A DNA stretch of 64,000 nucleotides from Paulownia fortunei. Lineage: Eukaryota > Streptophyta > Magnoliopsida > Lamiales > Paulowniaceae. The DNA is taken from the NCBI GenBank assembly GCA_019321725.1, contig CM033115.1, positions 10,922,673 to 10,986,672 of the forward strand. Reading direction: 5' to 3'. Position numbers and translations under genes: made by a program. Positions 45,461 through 57,713 of the stretch are shown here, piece after piece (the first letter of the stretch is position 1; the number at the start of each line of letters is the position of its first letter). The notes beneath the pieces are model-generated. The model did not search any database and was not told the DNA's origin. It saw nothing but the letters and a program-made list of their open reading frames with translations.

Positions 45461-45830
45461 GTGGTGTATAACGACACTTCAAAAAATAGTTTGGGTGTTG
45501 TGTTGATGCAAAATAGGAAGTTTATTGCCTATGCTTCAACACAATTGAAAGAGTATGAAATGAATTACCCAACCCATAATTTGGAACTTGCTGTTATGGT
45601 TTTTGCTTTGAAAATCTAAAGACATTATTTATATGGTGAGAAGTATGAGATTTACACATATCACAAAAGTTTGAAGTACTTCTTTACCCAAAAGAAATAG
45701 AATATGAGATAATGGAGGTGGTTAGAACTTGGGAAGGATTATCTGTTATCCTGGTAAAGAGAATATGGTTGCAGATGCATTGAGTAAAAAATCTCTGTCT
45801 TCTTTTTTTGTCATAAAGAAGTCAATATTA
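45461..45830 (+). pseudogene. Gypsy H1 RNase H
   Basis: The plus strand reads [40 protein letters not shown], a stop, HYLYGEKYEIYTYHKSLKYF and, after a short gap, YPGKENMVADALSKKS. This matches the gypsy RNase H pattern. The Glu of HxLEL is kept and the Asp of YTDHKS has become Tyr (YTYHKS), another loss of a catalytic residue. Confidence 0.88.
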
Positions 45831-47030
45831 CTAGATTTGCAGAGATTAGAGCTTGAAATTGTAGTTGAAGGAAAAGTGTGTTCATTATTAGCCTTAATGT
45901 TGAAACCTGTACTTCAAGATATAATTAAGGAAGGTCAAAAGGTAGATAGGCATTTGTGTAGATTGAAAAGAAAAATTGATGTAGGAAAGAGACCAAACTT
46001 CTCAGTTACCAATGATGGAATTAATCAATATAAAGAGAGATTGTGTGTGTCATTTGATAAGGCCATTAAAGGACATATTTAAGAAGAAGCTCATACAACT
46101 CCTTACTTGGTAAGCATAAAAATGTATAAAGACTTACAACAACATTATTGATGGCCTAAAATGAAGAAAGATAAAGAAAAATTTGTGGTTGAATGTCTAA
46201 CTAGTCAACAAGTTAAGATTGAACATCAAATACTAGTAGGGTTGTCAAAGCCTTTATTAGTTCCGAAGTGGAAATAAGAGCATATTACAATGGACTCTGT
46301 GCTTGAACTACCTAACTTAAAAGGGGTATAATTCTATATGGGTGATTGTTGATAGATTAACCAAATCAGCCCTTCTTCTTCTAGTTAAATCTATATATAA
46401 TATGGATCAGTATGCTCAACAGTAAATTTAAGAAAGTCAGGTTACATGGAGTGCCAGTTTTAATAGTGTCCAATAGAGATTCTAAGTTTACATCTATATT
46501 TTGGAAGAGTTTACACAGTACAACATTTCATCCACAAAGTGATGAACAATCAGAGAGGAGTATTCAAATATTAAAGGATATGTTCAAAGCTTGAGTGCTA
46601 AATTTTCAAGGGAGTTGAGATGTGAAGCTTCATTAGTGGAGTTCACTAATAATAATAGCTACCAATTGATAGTTGGATTGGTGACTTATGAAGCATTGTA
46701 TGGAAGGAAATATAGATCCCCTCTTCATTGTGATGAAGTTGGAGAGTGAAGACTACTTGGTTCGAAAATAGTTCAATGTACTGCTAAGGTAGTGGAGAAG
46801 ATACGAGAGAAAATGAAGATCGTGCAGAGTAGATAGAAAAAATTTATAGATAAATAGAGAAAAGATCTAGAGTTTTCCATTGGGAATCATGTGTTTTTAA
46901 AAGTTGCTCCCATGAAAGGTGTCATGAGAAAGAAAGGAAAACTCAGTCCAATGTATGTCCGGCTTCATTTGAGATTCTCATAAAAGTTGGTGGTAATACT
47001 GATAGAGTGGTCTTAAGTTCTTGTTTACAG
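45831..47030 (+). pseudogene. Gypsy H1 integrase, 3' truncated
   Basis: Pieces in order are KDLQQHY.WPKMKKDKE (46120-46175), CLTSQQVKIEHQ (zinc-binding end), VIVDRLTKSALLL (first Asp kept, 46344-46380), GVPVLIVSNRDSKFTSIFWK (second catalytic Asp changed, SDRD to SNRD), TTFHPQSDEQSERSIQILKD (Glu kept, with about nine residues deleted before it) and DLEFSIGNHVFLKVAPMKGV then KGKLSPMYVR. The sequence is lost near 47030, before the VHxVFHVSMLRKYV segment, and joins an LTR that lacks its first ~230 bp. Confidence 0.85.
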
Positions 47031-48036
47031 TGAAATGCTTGATTCTTGATTAAGGAAGATTGGTGTGTTGAACAACTCTAAAATTAATTAATTATGTTCT
47101 TCCACACTAGTTATATCCTAAAATAATTTATTGGTAACAAATTTCTTGAAATAGGTCATATTTGACTAAAAACTAAATGCAAAAAGGTGCAATTTGAGTG
47201 GTTGGTCAACTAGGTTGCATTACATCATTTTAAACTTCATTACACTTGATTCTAATATATAAGCAAGCCTCTCCTTAGCCGATACACGTGGGTTTTGCAT
47301 TAGTGAACACCAAACATGAGGCCAACTAATTACTACCTTCCTTTAACCTTACTTTAAAAAGTCAAATAAGGTAGAATTTTTTTTTATCCTTTCTCTTATT
47401 GAAGCTCCTAAAAATGACCAGCCTTTATTCTTATAGTTTAGCTCAAATCCAATCCATAAGAATCTATAGAACACAAATTAGAATAAGTTTTTACTTTCTC
47501 AAACTTAAACAATTGATCTTGAAGTTCAATTGCAATCTAATCAAAGTATATTCTTTTTCAATATTTCTTATGATGAATTTATGGTGTCTTGGATGGTTAT
47601 ATAATTTAGTGTCATTCTGTATTTTTGAAAACTTAAATGGGATAGATTTGAAGCCAAAACCAAGCTAGTTTTTAGCAAAATTGATGCCCTTATGAAATCT
47701 GATTTAATTTAATTATTTCTGTTAATTTTTTAATGTTTATATAGTGTTTAGAAGTGCATATAAGTGGTCATGAACAGTAGTAACTAGGTTGACTAATTGG
47801 TGGATTGAACTGATTTAAGTTAGAATCGAGTTTACGCCAAGTTTAATTTGGATGTTTTGGACTGTATTCATGTTTTGTGGGCTGCTCTAATATTTTATGT
47901 TTGTATTATTAGTGATTTGAGGATTTCCCTAATATTTAATGTTCTGAATTATTAGTAAATATAGAGTATGTATTATTTTTGAAGTCATGTAATTGATATG
48001 GAATTGTTAACAAAAGATTTGAAAGTATATAGGGAA
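47031..48036 (+). mobile_element. Middle part of an H-type LTR, plus orientation
   Basis: It matches the reverse complement of 59890-58700 in H2: GATTAAGGAAGATTGGTGTG, AAAAAGGTGCAATTTGAGTG, GAAGCTCCTAAAAATGACCA, GAAGTCATGTAATTGATATG. The first ~230 bp and the last ~1 kb of the LTR are not here. The frame at 47399-47668 lies within it and is not a gene. Confidence 0.85.
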
Positions 48037-48039
48037 TTA

Positions 48040-48485
48040 AGTAGTTAATTCCAAGATGGATTAATTAATTAGATTAATTAATCAAAAAATATTTTATATA
48101 TTTAATAAGTTGCAATAGTTGCAAACCTACTGCTAGCTTAGTTGTGGACTAATAGGTCACACACAAAATGAGATAGATCACTTCTATCTAGAATAATATT
48201 AAATGAGTTGGATTAAGTTAATTAATTAAGATTAAATAATTTAGAGCTAGAATTAATTTAATAGAATTATTTAATTAAACCTAAATATGATTAGGGGCTA
48301 TTTTGGGAGTAACTAATTAATTGATTTGATCAATTAATTAAAATACTATTAAATTAATTATAGAGTTAAATTAGTTTAACTAACATAAATAATATGATCA
48401 TTTATATTGAGTATGTTTAATAAGGTATTCCAATATAACCAATTTGATTGGGGGTAATTAATTAATAGAGATTAATTAATTGGAG
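48040..48485 (+). mobile_element. Internal fragment of K-type LTR
   Basis: It matches the reverse complement of 53395-52960: AATAAGTTGCAATAGTTGCA then CTGCTAGCTTAGTTGTG, followed by AATTAATT runs. Neither LTR end is present. Confidence 0.7.
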
Positions 48486-48487
48486 AG

Positions 48488-48782
48488 CCCAATAGATTTT
48501 TTAACATAGGCTACAAAAACTATTCGAAGCATGGCATATGAACAAATCTATGTCTGGTCACTCAGGAGACTTAGTCAACCTCTAAACCTATACATCGCAC
48601 ATATATCATTAGAATCTAATGAGCAAAAGGCTCAATAAGGTGAAACTAATGCAAGAACAAACATATTATATGCCAATTTCATCAATCGTTAAATATATTA
48701 TTCAATTGAATAGCTTTTCTTTTATAAATTAATCATGTAGGTGCCCTTGAAGTGCGGTATTTAACTAATAGCGATAGACTAG
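48488..48782 (-). mobile_element. Distal part of an H-type LTR, minus orientation
   Basis: It matches 57985-58265 of H2 in the same plus-strand sense: CTATTCGAAGCATGRCATAT, AATCTAATGAGC, GCCCTTGAAGTG. It is therefore opposite to the H fragment at 47031-48036. Confidence 0.8.
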
Positions 48783-50466
48783 TGACATGGTAAAAAAACC
48801 ATAAGTGCATGGTATCAACAAGTAATGAAGAGTGAGTAGAGTATTGTATCTCTAGAGAGTACATTTGCAAATACCAAATATAGATTACCTATGCTATATT
48901 TAACATAACAATTATAGTGTTGATTAAACTATGATGCAACAACTACCAAATTTAACAAAAGTAACTAAAACCCAAGGAGATTGACGGATTGAATTCAATA
49001 CTAAGGAGAGTAAGGTATTAGTTAGCCATCTTATGTGGTTATGAACCTAGCTCAATTGTGATTAGGAATGATGTGTGTCATGTGACGACAGGCGTTTCTA
49101 ATATAATTGGTGCTCTCTCTCTAGAGTCGAACCAAATCTACCTCTAGTAGGCCACCAGCGCCATCTCTAACTATGAGTTATCCTACTAATAGTGCATTGA
49201 GCTTTGTGAAATCCCCTAACTTTTGGTTTTCACATCTATAACTACTGCATATACCTATGTCTATGTCTCTATAGGGGTCAGTTTGTGGCATATACTACCC
49301 GATCTATTAATACAACCTCACCTATCGATCTTAATTGCAATATTTAAATTCAACTTGAAATTGATCAAGTCTCAAGAAGTATTAAAAACATAGCATATGT
49401 TCATCACAATAAAAACAACATTCCAATCATAATGTAAACATCAACCCATAACTCCATAGATATGGCTTGCCCAGCCTTGACAAAAATGATTTAGTTGATA
49501 TTGAAATTAAGCAAGCACCAAGTGTTTCCTAACATCATGATTCTTACAAATTTCTCAAACTAAGCAAAATAAAAGAAAAAATTAAAGTAAAAGATTACGA
49601 CTACTAAGTGATTCTTCACTTTTTCTTCAAAATCTTCAATACCTTATGAAGCCCCTCTTCTTCTTGTCTTCACATCCCAAACTCTTTGGTAATGGGTATG
49701 TGTGTTCTTGGTGTAGTGTATGAAAATATATGGAGAAATGTGTGTAGGGTGGAGAGGAAATATCATTGAGAATTTTAGTGTAAAGTGTGTATGGGTGATG
49801 AATTGTGTGTTGTATAACATGTGTATTGTGTGTTATTCAAGATATTACATGTAAGCATATGTGTATCTCTCATTTGTGTGGTGTGATTGTATGTGTGTAG
49901 TGTATGTAATAGAGTGTCACATGGTATGTGAGGATATAGTGGGGAATAACAAGAAAGATTCCATTATATGCCTTAGATTGCCAGTTGTCCCTCACATTTC
50001 ACCTATATTTTTTTGTTTTTTTTTGCTCTAGACCAATCATGCAGTGGCATGGAGATCAGGCGCAGTGATATGGCCTGGCGGTGACGCGATGCTTCACAAA
50101 CTGCTGATCTCTATCCATTTTTTGACCCCTCATGCCGTAGCGCAAACTTGGGGGGTGTCGCAGTTCAAGATCTTATTATGCAAGTGTCACAGCATGGCCT
50201 AAGGGGTGTCACGGCATGAGACCACTTCAACTCTCTGCATGATTTTTCACCTTGGCATCATGGTGCCACTTCTCTAGTGTCGTGGCATAAGATCAATTTT
50301 TCTTCAAAACTTGGCCACTTTCACCATGTTTTCACTCCATTCATCATTCTTAATCCCTACACACAATTATCACAAAATAAGCCACAATTGTATCGATATA
50401 AGGCAAAAACCATGTGCAATTGTGCTAATGGAGGTATTGAAAATGTCACACTTTATTAACCTATCA
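48783..50466 (-). mobile_element. Element M 3' LTR (Athila-like), minus
   Basis: The minus strand starts TGATAGGTTAATAAAGTGTG at 50466 after a PPT-like AGTTTAGGGGTAGT. It ends at GATACCATGCACTTATGG then TTTTTTTACCATGTCA, like the GATACCxTGCACTTGTGG end of E-type LTRs. A GC-richer block of GTGTCGCAGTT/GTGTCACGGCATG repeats lies at 50040-50290. Frames at 50277-50595 are in the LTR. Confidence 0.8.
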
Positions 50467-52240
50467 ACTACCCCTAAACTTACCTTTTTGCTCATCCTTG
50501 AGAAAAAATCAAAATCAAACAATTATAACTTTGATCATGAATTACTAAGTTTGATCAACCAATTCAAATATCTCATCAATCTTTGTTACACATGAATCCA
50601 AAGGTTAGTCACAAAGCTAGTCGAATAACACTACAAAACTTTTGTTTTATCAATCTTGTCATGAATTCAAAATGTGTGTCTGTGAAGTGTTAAGTTCAAG
50701 TTTCATACATGCATTTTCGGTATGACTTTCACAATCAATGACCCCCTCGGTATAAGCAAGGAATCTCTTTTGTGCTCCATAGGTTTGATTTTCATACACC
50801 TTCTCCACTAATGTAGACACCACACAAAGTTAAATCAATGGGACTTTAATAAGCTTGTAACATAGGCCTAGGTTCTAACTACCGAGAAAGGGTAAGAATA
50901 ACACAAAATAAGAGAGCTAAGTATTTTCGCACTTCAAAATCTTTAATCTCCTCCTTTCTTCTTTTTTTCCCCACTTCTCTTCCTTTTTCCTTTGGGATTC
51001 CCGCTTTTCTCTTCTTCTTCAACATTTTTTCTCTTTTTTCTCTTTTCTTTTTAGAATTTTCTTTTTTTTCATACGCATTTTTTTCTTTTCTTGTTTTCTT
51101 TTGTTTCTATCTTTTTTTTTCTTTTCTTTACTTTTTTTCTTTTTTTCTTCATGAATCCCAATGCTTCATTTTATTTTCTTCATTTCTTCAAAACCCTCAA
51201 ACTTATTTCTTTTTGTCAAATTGGGTTCTAGTGTCTCTCATACTTGCATCAATTGCTCATACACCCTCATTTTTCCATTCATGTACCCTCATCAAAAGTG
51301 CACAATATGTCACACACTAAGCTCTCTTAAGGATAAGTCATGGATTTTCGGCTTGCACAAGGTGGATGTAATGAGCTTACATAAAATAAAGTCTAATGGT
51401 GATAAGTCATATACTTTGCATATGTCATTATTTTCAATAACGCACAATGGGGTGACTAGTGATAGATATGTACACATGGTAAGTTTGAAAGGCTCAAATG
51501 AGTCAAAGATGACCTAAATCATTTCTAAGTTTGCTAGTTATCTAGGATTTTGCCTCAAAGTAATCAATCAAATTTTAGAACACCACAAAATGAATATAAC
51601 ACATTGGAAGCAAAATTCAACACCAAGTATACCGTAATTCACAAGATTTCAACACAACATGCTTAATGAAAACTAAGCCAAAATCAAATACACACAAGAA
51701 CCACCATGTTACAAGCAAACTTTCTTTCCTCTAGACTCTATACAATATCAATTAGGTATCATCATAGGCAATCAATAATCAAGATATTCATTCAATCACA
51801 TGAACTCACTAAATTTGTCAAGAAAGCATGCTTGCTCTTGGACTCTCATCACACAACATATGTAATTTACACACAAAGCTTCAACAAAAAAAAAATGGCT
51901 CAATTTTTCACGGGTGACTAGTGATACATATGTACTCATGGTAGGCTTAAAAGGCTTAAACGAGTCAAAGATGGCCTAAATCATTTCCAAATTTGCTAGT
52001 CATCTAGGAATTCGCCTCCAAGGTAATCAATCAGATTCTAGAACACCACAAAATGACCAATAAAACTCATTGGAAGCAAAATCCAACACCAAGTAGACCA
52101 CAATTCACAAGATTTCAATACAACATGCTCAATGAAAACTCATCATTCATGACAAAGATCAAATACATACAAGAACTGCCATTTTACAAAATTAGCAATC
52201 TTTCTTTCCTCTAGACTCTATACAATATCAATTAGATATT
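50467..52240 (-). mobile_element. Element M 3' internal region, truncated by K LTR
   Basis: The reverse complement follows E1 17330-18545: ATGCAAGTATGAGAGACACT-type sequence, an A-rich tract (pyrimidine-rich on plus, 50940-51170), and CTCAAGGATGAGCAAAAAGG before the PPT. Coding sequence would lie beyond 52240, which is cut by the K LTR. The plus-strand frame at 51161-51517 starts in the low-complexity tract and is antisense. Confidence 0.8.
51451..52240. repeat. Tandem duplication of 462 bp inside element M
   Basis: GGTGACTAGTGATA starts at 51451 and 51913. Both copies run through GAGTCAAAGATG.CCTAAAT, TTGGAAGCAAAATYCAACAC and TCTAGACTCTATACAATATC. The second copy is cut at 52240 by the K LTR. 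Confidence 0.88.
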
Positions 52241-53745
52241 TGTTGGGTTCACATGATCACGAGGTATGCGCAGCAAAAAATTAAAAATTTAAAAATATCA
52301 TACCATAATAATTATTTTCTAACGATCTCGCAATTTTCAATGGTTATAATAAAATAATTAAAGTTTCAATTTATACCTTTCTATGCACTCTGGTTGTCGT
52401 AGAGTATAAAGCAATCAATTGCTAGCACTTTTTTCTGAATTTGGTTCACATGGATCCACACGTCTCCCCTCTAAAGTAGTTCACACTTTGAGCAAGAACA
52501 CGGAATTAGAATTCAGCTAGCAATTCTGATTACATTTCTAATCTATTGGAGTGTGTATAGAAAATTACTAATTCTTGTTATCAACTTGTGGTAAAAGAAT
52601 TAATACTTAAAGATGAAATTTTTGGTGAAAATGATGGATGAAAAAAATAATTTTTCTTCTATTATTTCTATATGGCCGAAAATTAAAGGATGATTATTCC
52701 TACTTAAATTTTTGGCCATGGTGTATATATGGGGGCATAAAATTTCAAGAGTCCTACTCTTGGTATTTTCTGTCTCCTTTTAATTGGTTAGAAGATATTT
52801 TAATTCATCCAAACTTCTTCCATTTTATTTCTTTCATATCTTCCAAAGATATTCAAGATTACCCAAGAATTCCAAACTCTTGACTTTCCATCCTTTTCCA
52901 ATCACCTGCATGGGCTTTTCCTAATTTGGCTTGGACTTAATAAATCCCACAATTAGTCCAATTAATTATCTTACCCAAATTAATTAATTCCATCTAGCCC
53001 ATCTAATCAAATTAGATCTAATTAAATAATCCAATTATTTAATTAACTAAATTAATTTAATAATTAAATTAATTTATAGACTACACTATTAATTTAATCC
53101 AATCAAATAATTATTTTTCTCCAATTGGGATCTTTAATCTTATTAGGTCCAATTAAGTAATCTAATTATTTAATTAAATAATTAATTCAGCTCCTTGAAT
53201 TAATTTAAGCCCTAATTAATTAATCTCTATTTATTAATTAGATCCAACCCTTTGGATCAATTCTTAAATTAGAAATGTTCCATCTCAAATTATGTGTGAC
53301 CTTTTAGGTTCACAACTAAACTAGCAGTGGGCTTGCAATATTTGCAACTTATGAATAATAATAATCATTCTGAATAATTAATCCAATTAATTAGTTTGCT
53401 TGAAATTAACTCCTTAATTTTAAGAATATCACAAGTCATGAGAAACACCTACCAAGTGTATCATAATTACCTTGACTTAGGTGAAATAGAAAGTGAACCT
53501 ATTTCAATTACGAGTGTCATACACGCAAGGTTTTTCCATCAACTAATCTCTCGATTGAGTCTAGTGTATGGATCAATAGCCGAAACCCTAATTAGTCAAT
53601 AACTATGATTCCATTTCAAGTTTCAATGACTCATGACGAATCTTTATAAAACCCTCGTCTAATATTCATCCTACCTTGGCTAAGGACTTTTGAGTTATGA
53701 ACTATAAAAACATAGGAGATTCACTTGTTCTCCCAGACAATTGAC
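52241..53745 (-). mobile_element. Copia-type LTR K
   Basis: On the minus strand its end is clear: GCTGCGCATACCTCGTGATC then ATGTGAACCCAACA at 52241. Inside, on the minus strand, are long AATTAATT tracts (53400-52960), a TATATACACC promoter-like element near 52729-52720, and a leader with CGTGTTCTTGCTCAAAGTG. The start is uncertain (53700-53753). It cut element M at CAATTAGATAT. No internal domain is attached on its upstream side, so it is a solo or truncated LTR. Confidence 0.7.
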
Positions 53746-54100
53746 GGATCCTTTGTTGAACACTCATTTGGCGTCAAGTTGTCTCTTGTTTGCTTTTTAT
53801 TGGCTTTTTTGCAGGTCTTTCATATAGACTTAGGGATCTCACTGTTTTCTCCTAAGATATTATGGGATGTTAGTTTTATTTTTCATTTTATTTTTTTAGA
53901 ACTTTTGATGTTTGATGATTGTAATGGAGTAATACTCTTTTTTTATGCTTTCAAAATTGTAAGGGAGTAGTACTCTTATTTATTTATTTTAGACTGTTGT
54001 AAATGGAGTAAGTACTTATTTTTAATATTAAATTCATTTTGATATTATTAATAAATATGTAGGGGTCTATGTCAAACCCCTGTCTAGGCATATACGCTTT
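53746..54100 (+). mobile_element. 3' UTR tail of a LINE (L1-like), 5'-truncated
   Basis: TTTTTGCAGGTCTTTCATAT, GGGATCTCACTG, then repeated GTAATGGAGTAATACTC / TAAGGGAGTAGTACTC / TAAATGGAGTAAGTACT, ending in ATTAATAAATATG. This is how plant L1 3' UTRs typically look. It separates two copies of a K-LTR-like segment. Confidence 0.45.
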
Positions 54101-54124
54101 TTGTAAAAAAAGAACAATTCTTAG

Positions 54125-54243
54125 TAGCTTGACTCGATGATAAATAATTAAAAAATTCCTCATCTAATTTCCATCCAACCTTGGTGAATGATTTTGGAGT
54201 CAAGTACAATGAAATATATAAGAGATTCACCTATTCATTTAGA
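54125..54243. repeat. Second copy of K-LTR terminal segment
   Basis: CTCATCTAATTTCCATCCAA, CCTTGGTGAATGATTTTGGA and TAAGAGATTCACCTATTC parallel 53655-53745 (CTCGTCTAATATTCATCCTA, CCTTGGCTAAGGACTTTTGA, AGGAGATTCACTTGTTC). Identity is roughly two thirds by eye. Confidence 0.6.
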
Positions 54244-55690
54244 TAAATTGCTTTTTAGGGTTCAGACTAAAGCTGAATCTTATATGTTTTGGATAATAGG
54301 AGACAACAGAGTTTTCTTTTGGTTTGATCATTAGGTCGGGGATTCTTCTCTTAGCCAATTTAGGAGTGAGGTCAATCCTATGGAGCAAGTGCGATATTTT
54401 TTAAATTCATGGTAAATAGAATATTGATAAACTCATTGCTAACCTGCCTGACTTCCTAGTGTAGGAAATTATCAAAATTCTATTCTCCGACACTTAAATT
54501 GACTCACCCATTTGGAAATTGAATACGAATGGCTATTTTTCAACTAAGTCTACTTGGAATAAGACTTGATTTTCTCGTCTAAATCAACAACTCATGGAGG
54601 CAATTTGGAATCAGGTTTTAGCGCCAACTATGTTAGTCTTCCTCTAGTGCCTCCTCCAATATTAGATTCTTTTAGACTATCGTATGGTCCATAAAGGTTT
54701 CAATATGTCAATGTTGTAAGGCTAATTCTAAAACCTCTTCACATCTTTTCATCAAAGGGCAGCAAGTCAATGCCACTTGGAATTTTTTGAAATATTTTTC
54801 AAAACCATCCTCTTACTATTGAGAGTGTTCGGCCGATGATTCAACATTGACATATATACTCATCTTTGGGAAGTAAGGTTCATGTTAGATCCATCATCCC
54901 TATGATTATCTTATAGTTTGTATAGACTTCTCAAAATTATTCTAAGTATAGGGGAATCCCATTTAATCACCAAAAAATCATCTCTAAAGTGCTTGATCAT
55001 CTTCATTTTGCTCAAAGGGGTGGCCTCCTCGACAAATATTTTTGGGAAGGTGATTCATATGTTGTGGTTCAATGGGGATTCCATGCCCTACTAAGATACA
55101 AAATGTCAGTTTCCCAAATTTGTTGGTGAAAACCTTTATTTGGATGGTTCAAGCTAAACATTGATGGGGCTAACAAAGGTAATCCTGGTACTGCTGGAGC
55201 TGGAGGCATCGTCCATGATGTGGAAGGAAACCTGTCTTTGCTTCTTTGAATCCTTGTGTACCAAATAATACATATTTGTTGAACTTTTTGTGGTTACCTA
55301 AGGCACTAATCAATACTATGAAAGAGGAATTTGTAATCTTTGGATAGAACTTTACACACAAGTTATTCTTCTCATTCTCCACCAACGTTCCCCAGTATAC
55401 TGGAAAATTCAAGTTCTTTCTTCCGAGATCAAACTCCTCATGAAAAAAATAGAGTTAGTTCTCACATATTTTTAGGGAAGGGAACCAGGCAGCAGATTTC
55501 TTGGCTAACTATGCTTGTATGACGAGAGAATCAATCACATGGTTACCAAAATTTTTTCCAAAATGCCTAAATTGGACCACCTTCCTCGACAGACTCCAAG
55601 TGTCTTCAAGTTTTCTGCACATGTATAATTTGTTGATAGTTCTGTTGTTTCATGTCCTTCTACTTGAACTTACGTATCTTGATATATTGG
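54244..55690 (+). pseudogene. LINE-B ORF2 C terminus: zf-RVT and RNase H
   Basis: Broken plus-strand frames give the segment before the zinc-binding domain of plant LINE RT proteins (KAESYMFWIIGDNRVFFWFD, 54252-54310), then KLNTNGYFSTKSTWNKT (about 54515-54565). RNase H follows at 55140-55560: WFKLNIDGANKGNPGTAGAG then GIVHDVEGNLS, and near its end EGNQAADFLANYACMTRE. The first catalytic Asp (NIDGA) and the late Asp (AADFLA) are kept. Frameshifts and stops make it inactive. The RT domain is absent upstream. The tail KLDHLPRQ (about 55570) is near the usual C terminus. Confidence 0.8.
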
Positions 55691-55769
55691 TTATGTTAAC
55701 CTCCATACATGAAGATGTTACATCCAATGTAAATCCCTTGTGATTGTCATGCAATTGAAGAATACATCA

Positions 55770-56270
55770 AAGTGCAAAATGTCATGCACAAGGTCAAAAT
55801 CATGTCTCAAGTCCAAGAACTAATTCTTGCACTCTTATAATGAGAAAATTCCTATTTGATCATAGAATATTTCTAATTGGGAATTTCCAAGCGGGTTGTT
55901 TAATGTACTTGTTCCCCAACAAGCACTCGTATATATGCACTAATGTCTCCACACCATTGTCCTTGAAATGAGGTATTTTCTTTTGAGCCTGCATCGTATA
56001 CGCAAGTTTCGACGAGGTCAATAATTTATCATCTCATTGATTTTTAATTTGGAATATTTTAAGACTACAACCTTGGATGCATATTCCACAATCACCATCA
56101 CATGTGCGACAACATGCCCATTAGCTGTATATGATCTAAGTGATTCATTTAATTCTTATAAAGAATTTAAGATGAAGATTGTCATTTAATGATATTAATA
56201 TAAATAAGACTGATTCCATAAAAGTATAAGGAGGGCTAAATCAATTGGCTTACCGGATATTACTTTAACA
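55770..56270 (-). mobile_element. Copia D2 3' LTR
   Basis: The minus strand starts TGTTAAAGTAATATCCGGTA at 56270, preceded by CACAGGTAAAG (a worn PPT). It parallels the D1 LTR base by base over about 446 bp, including GAACTAATTCTTGCAC at its far end. It may extend left of 55825; that end is not certain. Confidence 0.75.
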
Positions 56271-57713
56271 CTTTACCTGTGTAATGGCCTCGTTCTTATT
56301 ATAGTACTTAAGTACTAGATTAATAACTATCTAAACTACACCAGTGCTTGGATGAAGCTTCATATCTAAGCAGTCTCTTTCATAGCATCGAATGTTGCAA
56401 TGTATTCAACGTTGGTGGTAGAATCCACACTTTTCTCAAGCCTGGAACTCTTCTAGTTAACCACCCCACTATATAAGGTGAATATGGACCTAAAAGCAAA
56501 CTTTGAGTAATCCACATTGGACTAAAAGCTAAGTAAACATTCAAGCTTTAGTTATCCATAACCATACTGCAATAAGACATCTTTAGTGCTTCATAAGTAC
56601 TTAAAGATTGTCTTTAGAAGTTTCAATATTTTTTGCATTAAATTGATTTATCTACTCATGACACTCGGAGCATTTGTGACACCATATCTCGATAAAAAAA
56701 TTCATTCATTATAGTTCCATCTGTTGGTGCATAAAGTAAGTGAGTCATTTTCTCTCTTTCTTCTCTAAAATCCTCCATGGAGAACTTAGTAAACGGCAAG
56801 TCTCAACTGACTGCAGCATTCTTATATCATCACTATAAGTAAAATGTTATCAATTAAAAAAGACAACAAACATTATACTTAGTATCCGCATTCCTAAGAA
56901 TATCAAAAGATTTAATTGCCTTAGCGAATTGGATGTTCCAATATTGAGAAGTTTGCTTGAGTCCATAAATGGATCTTTAAAGTTTTCAAATATTTTGCTC
57001 AGTCCCTTTGGATATGAAATCCTCAGACTACTTCATATAGATCTCTTCCTTAATTTTTCCATAAAAAAAAAGTAATTTTCAAATCCATTTATTGTATCTT
57101 GTAGTTATGAGTCAGAGTTTGGTGGTGCTGGCACCATTTTCTTATGTGGACACTTTGTGGGTCTTCAAATTTTTCAAGCTATATCTTTTCTATCTAATAG
57201 AAAATCTTCTCTAGGAATGTGGTATTGCTCAAAACAAATACCTTTTGTTTGGAGGGTTATAGAAATAGTACCTAATGTGTTTGCTTGGGTACCCCACAAA
57301 CTTATATAAGGTTGATATTGTATCTAACTTATCTCCCACTAGTTGTTTTGCATAAGCTGGCCCCCTCATAACCTTAAGTATTTATACGAGGGGTTTCGCC
57401 ACATCATATCCCATATGATATTCTGGACACCGACTTAGGTGATGTTCTTAATAAGATTGTCGTTGACTATAGGGTATATCATTAGAATGAGAAGGAAGTT
57501 CAATGAAACTCATCATGGATTTACTTAGAGAGAATCCAATTCTCCATTAGATAATCAGTGAACTCACCACCTTAGTATTATCTTCCTAGATCACATTGAT
57601 GGATTTAATACTTTGGTTGATTAATTCTCTACTTCGTGTCTAACTTATTTAAACCCTTCAAAGTCTTCAGAATTGAATTATAGAAGATACCATACTCACA
57701 CATAGAGTGATGA
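56271..57713 (-). pseudogene. Copia D2 pol fragment (integrase end to RNase H)
   Basis: On the minus strand, in order from high to low coordinates: degraded integrase core (57700-57470), the YYFYNPPNKRYLF segment near 57270, the RT piece IYGLKQTSQYWNIQFAKAIK then SFDILRNADT (56975-56880), and RNase H DSTTNVEYIATFDAMKETA (56440-56385). All have many stops. It has the same organisation as D1 and is from the same family. The upstream part resumes at 60557 beyond gypsy H2. Confidence 0.8.

Noticed and set aside
38505..47030. A second proven inversion equal in certainty to the first
   Set aside because: Only one repeat (the H LTR) heals on flipping, and a simple 3' deletion in H1 explains much of the same pattern, so it is kept as a lower-interest finding only.
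51161..51517. 118-codon plus-strand open frame
   Set aside because: It starts in a pyrimidine-rich tract that is the antisense of the A-rich 3' region of element M; no motif and no counterpart in E1 or G.
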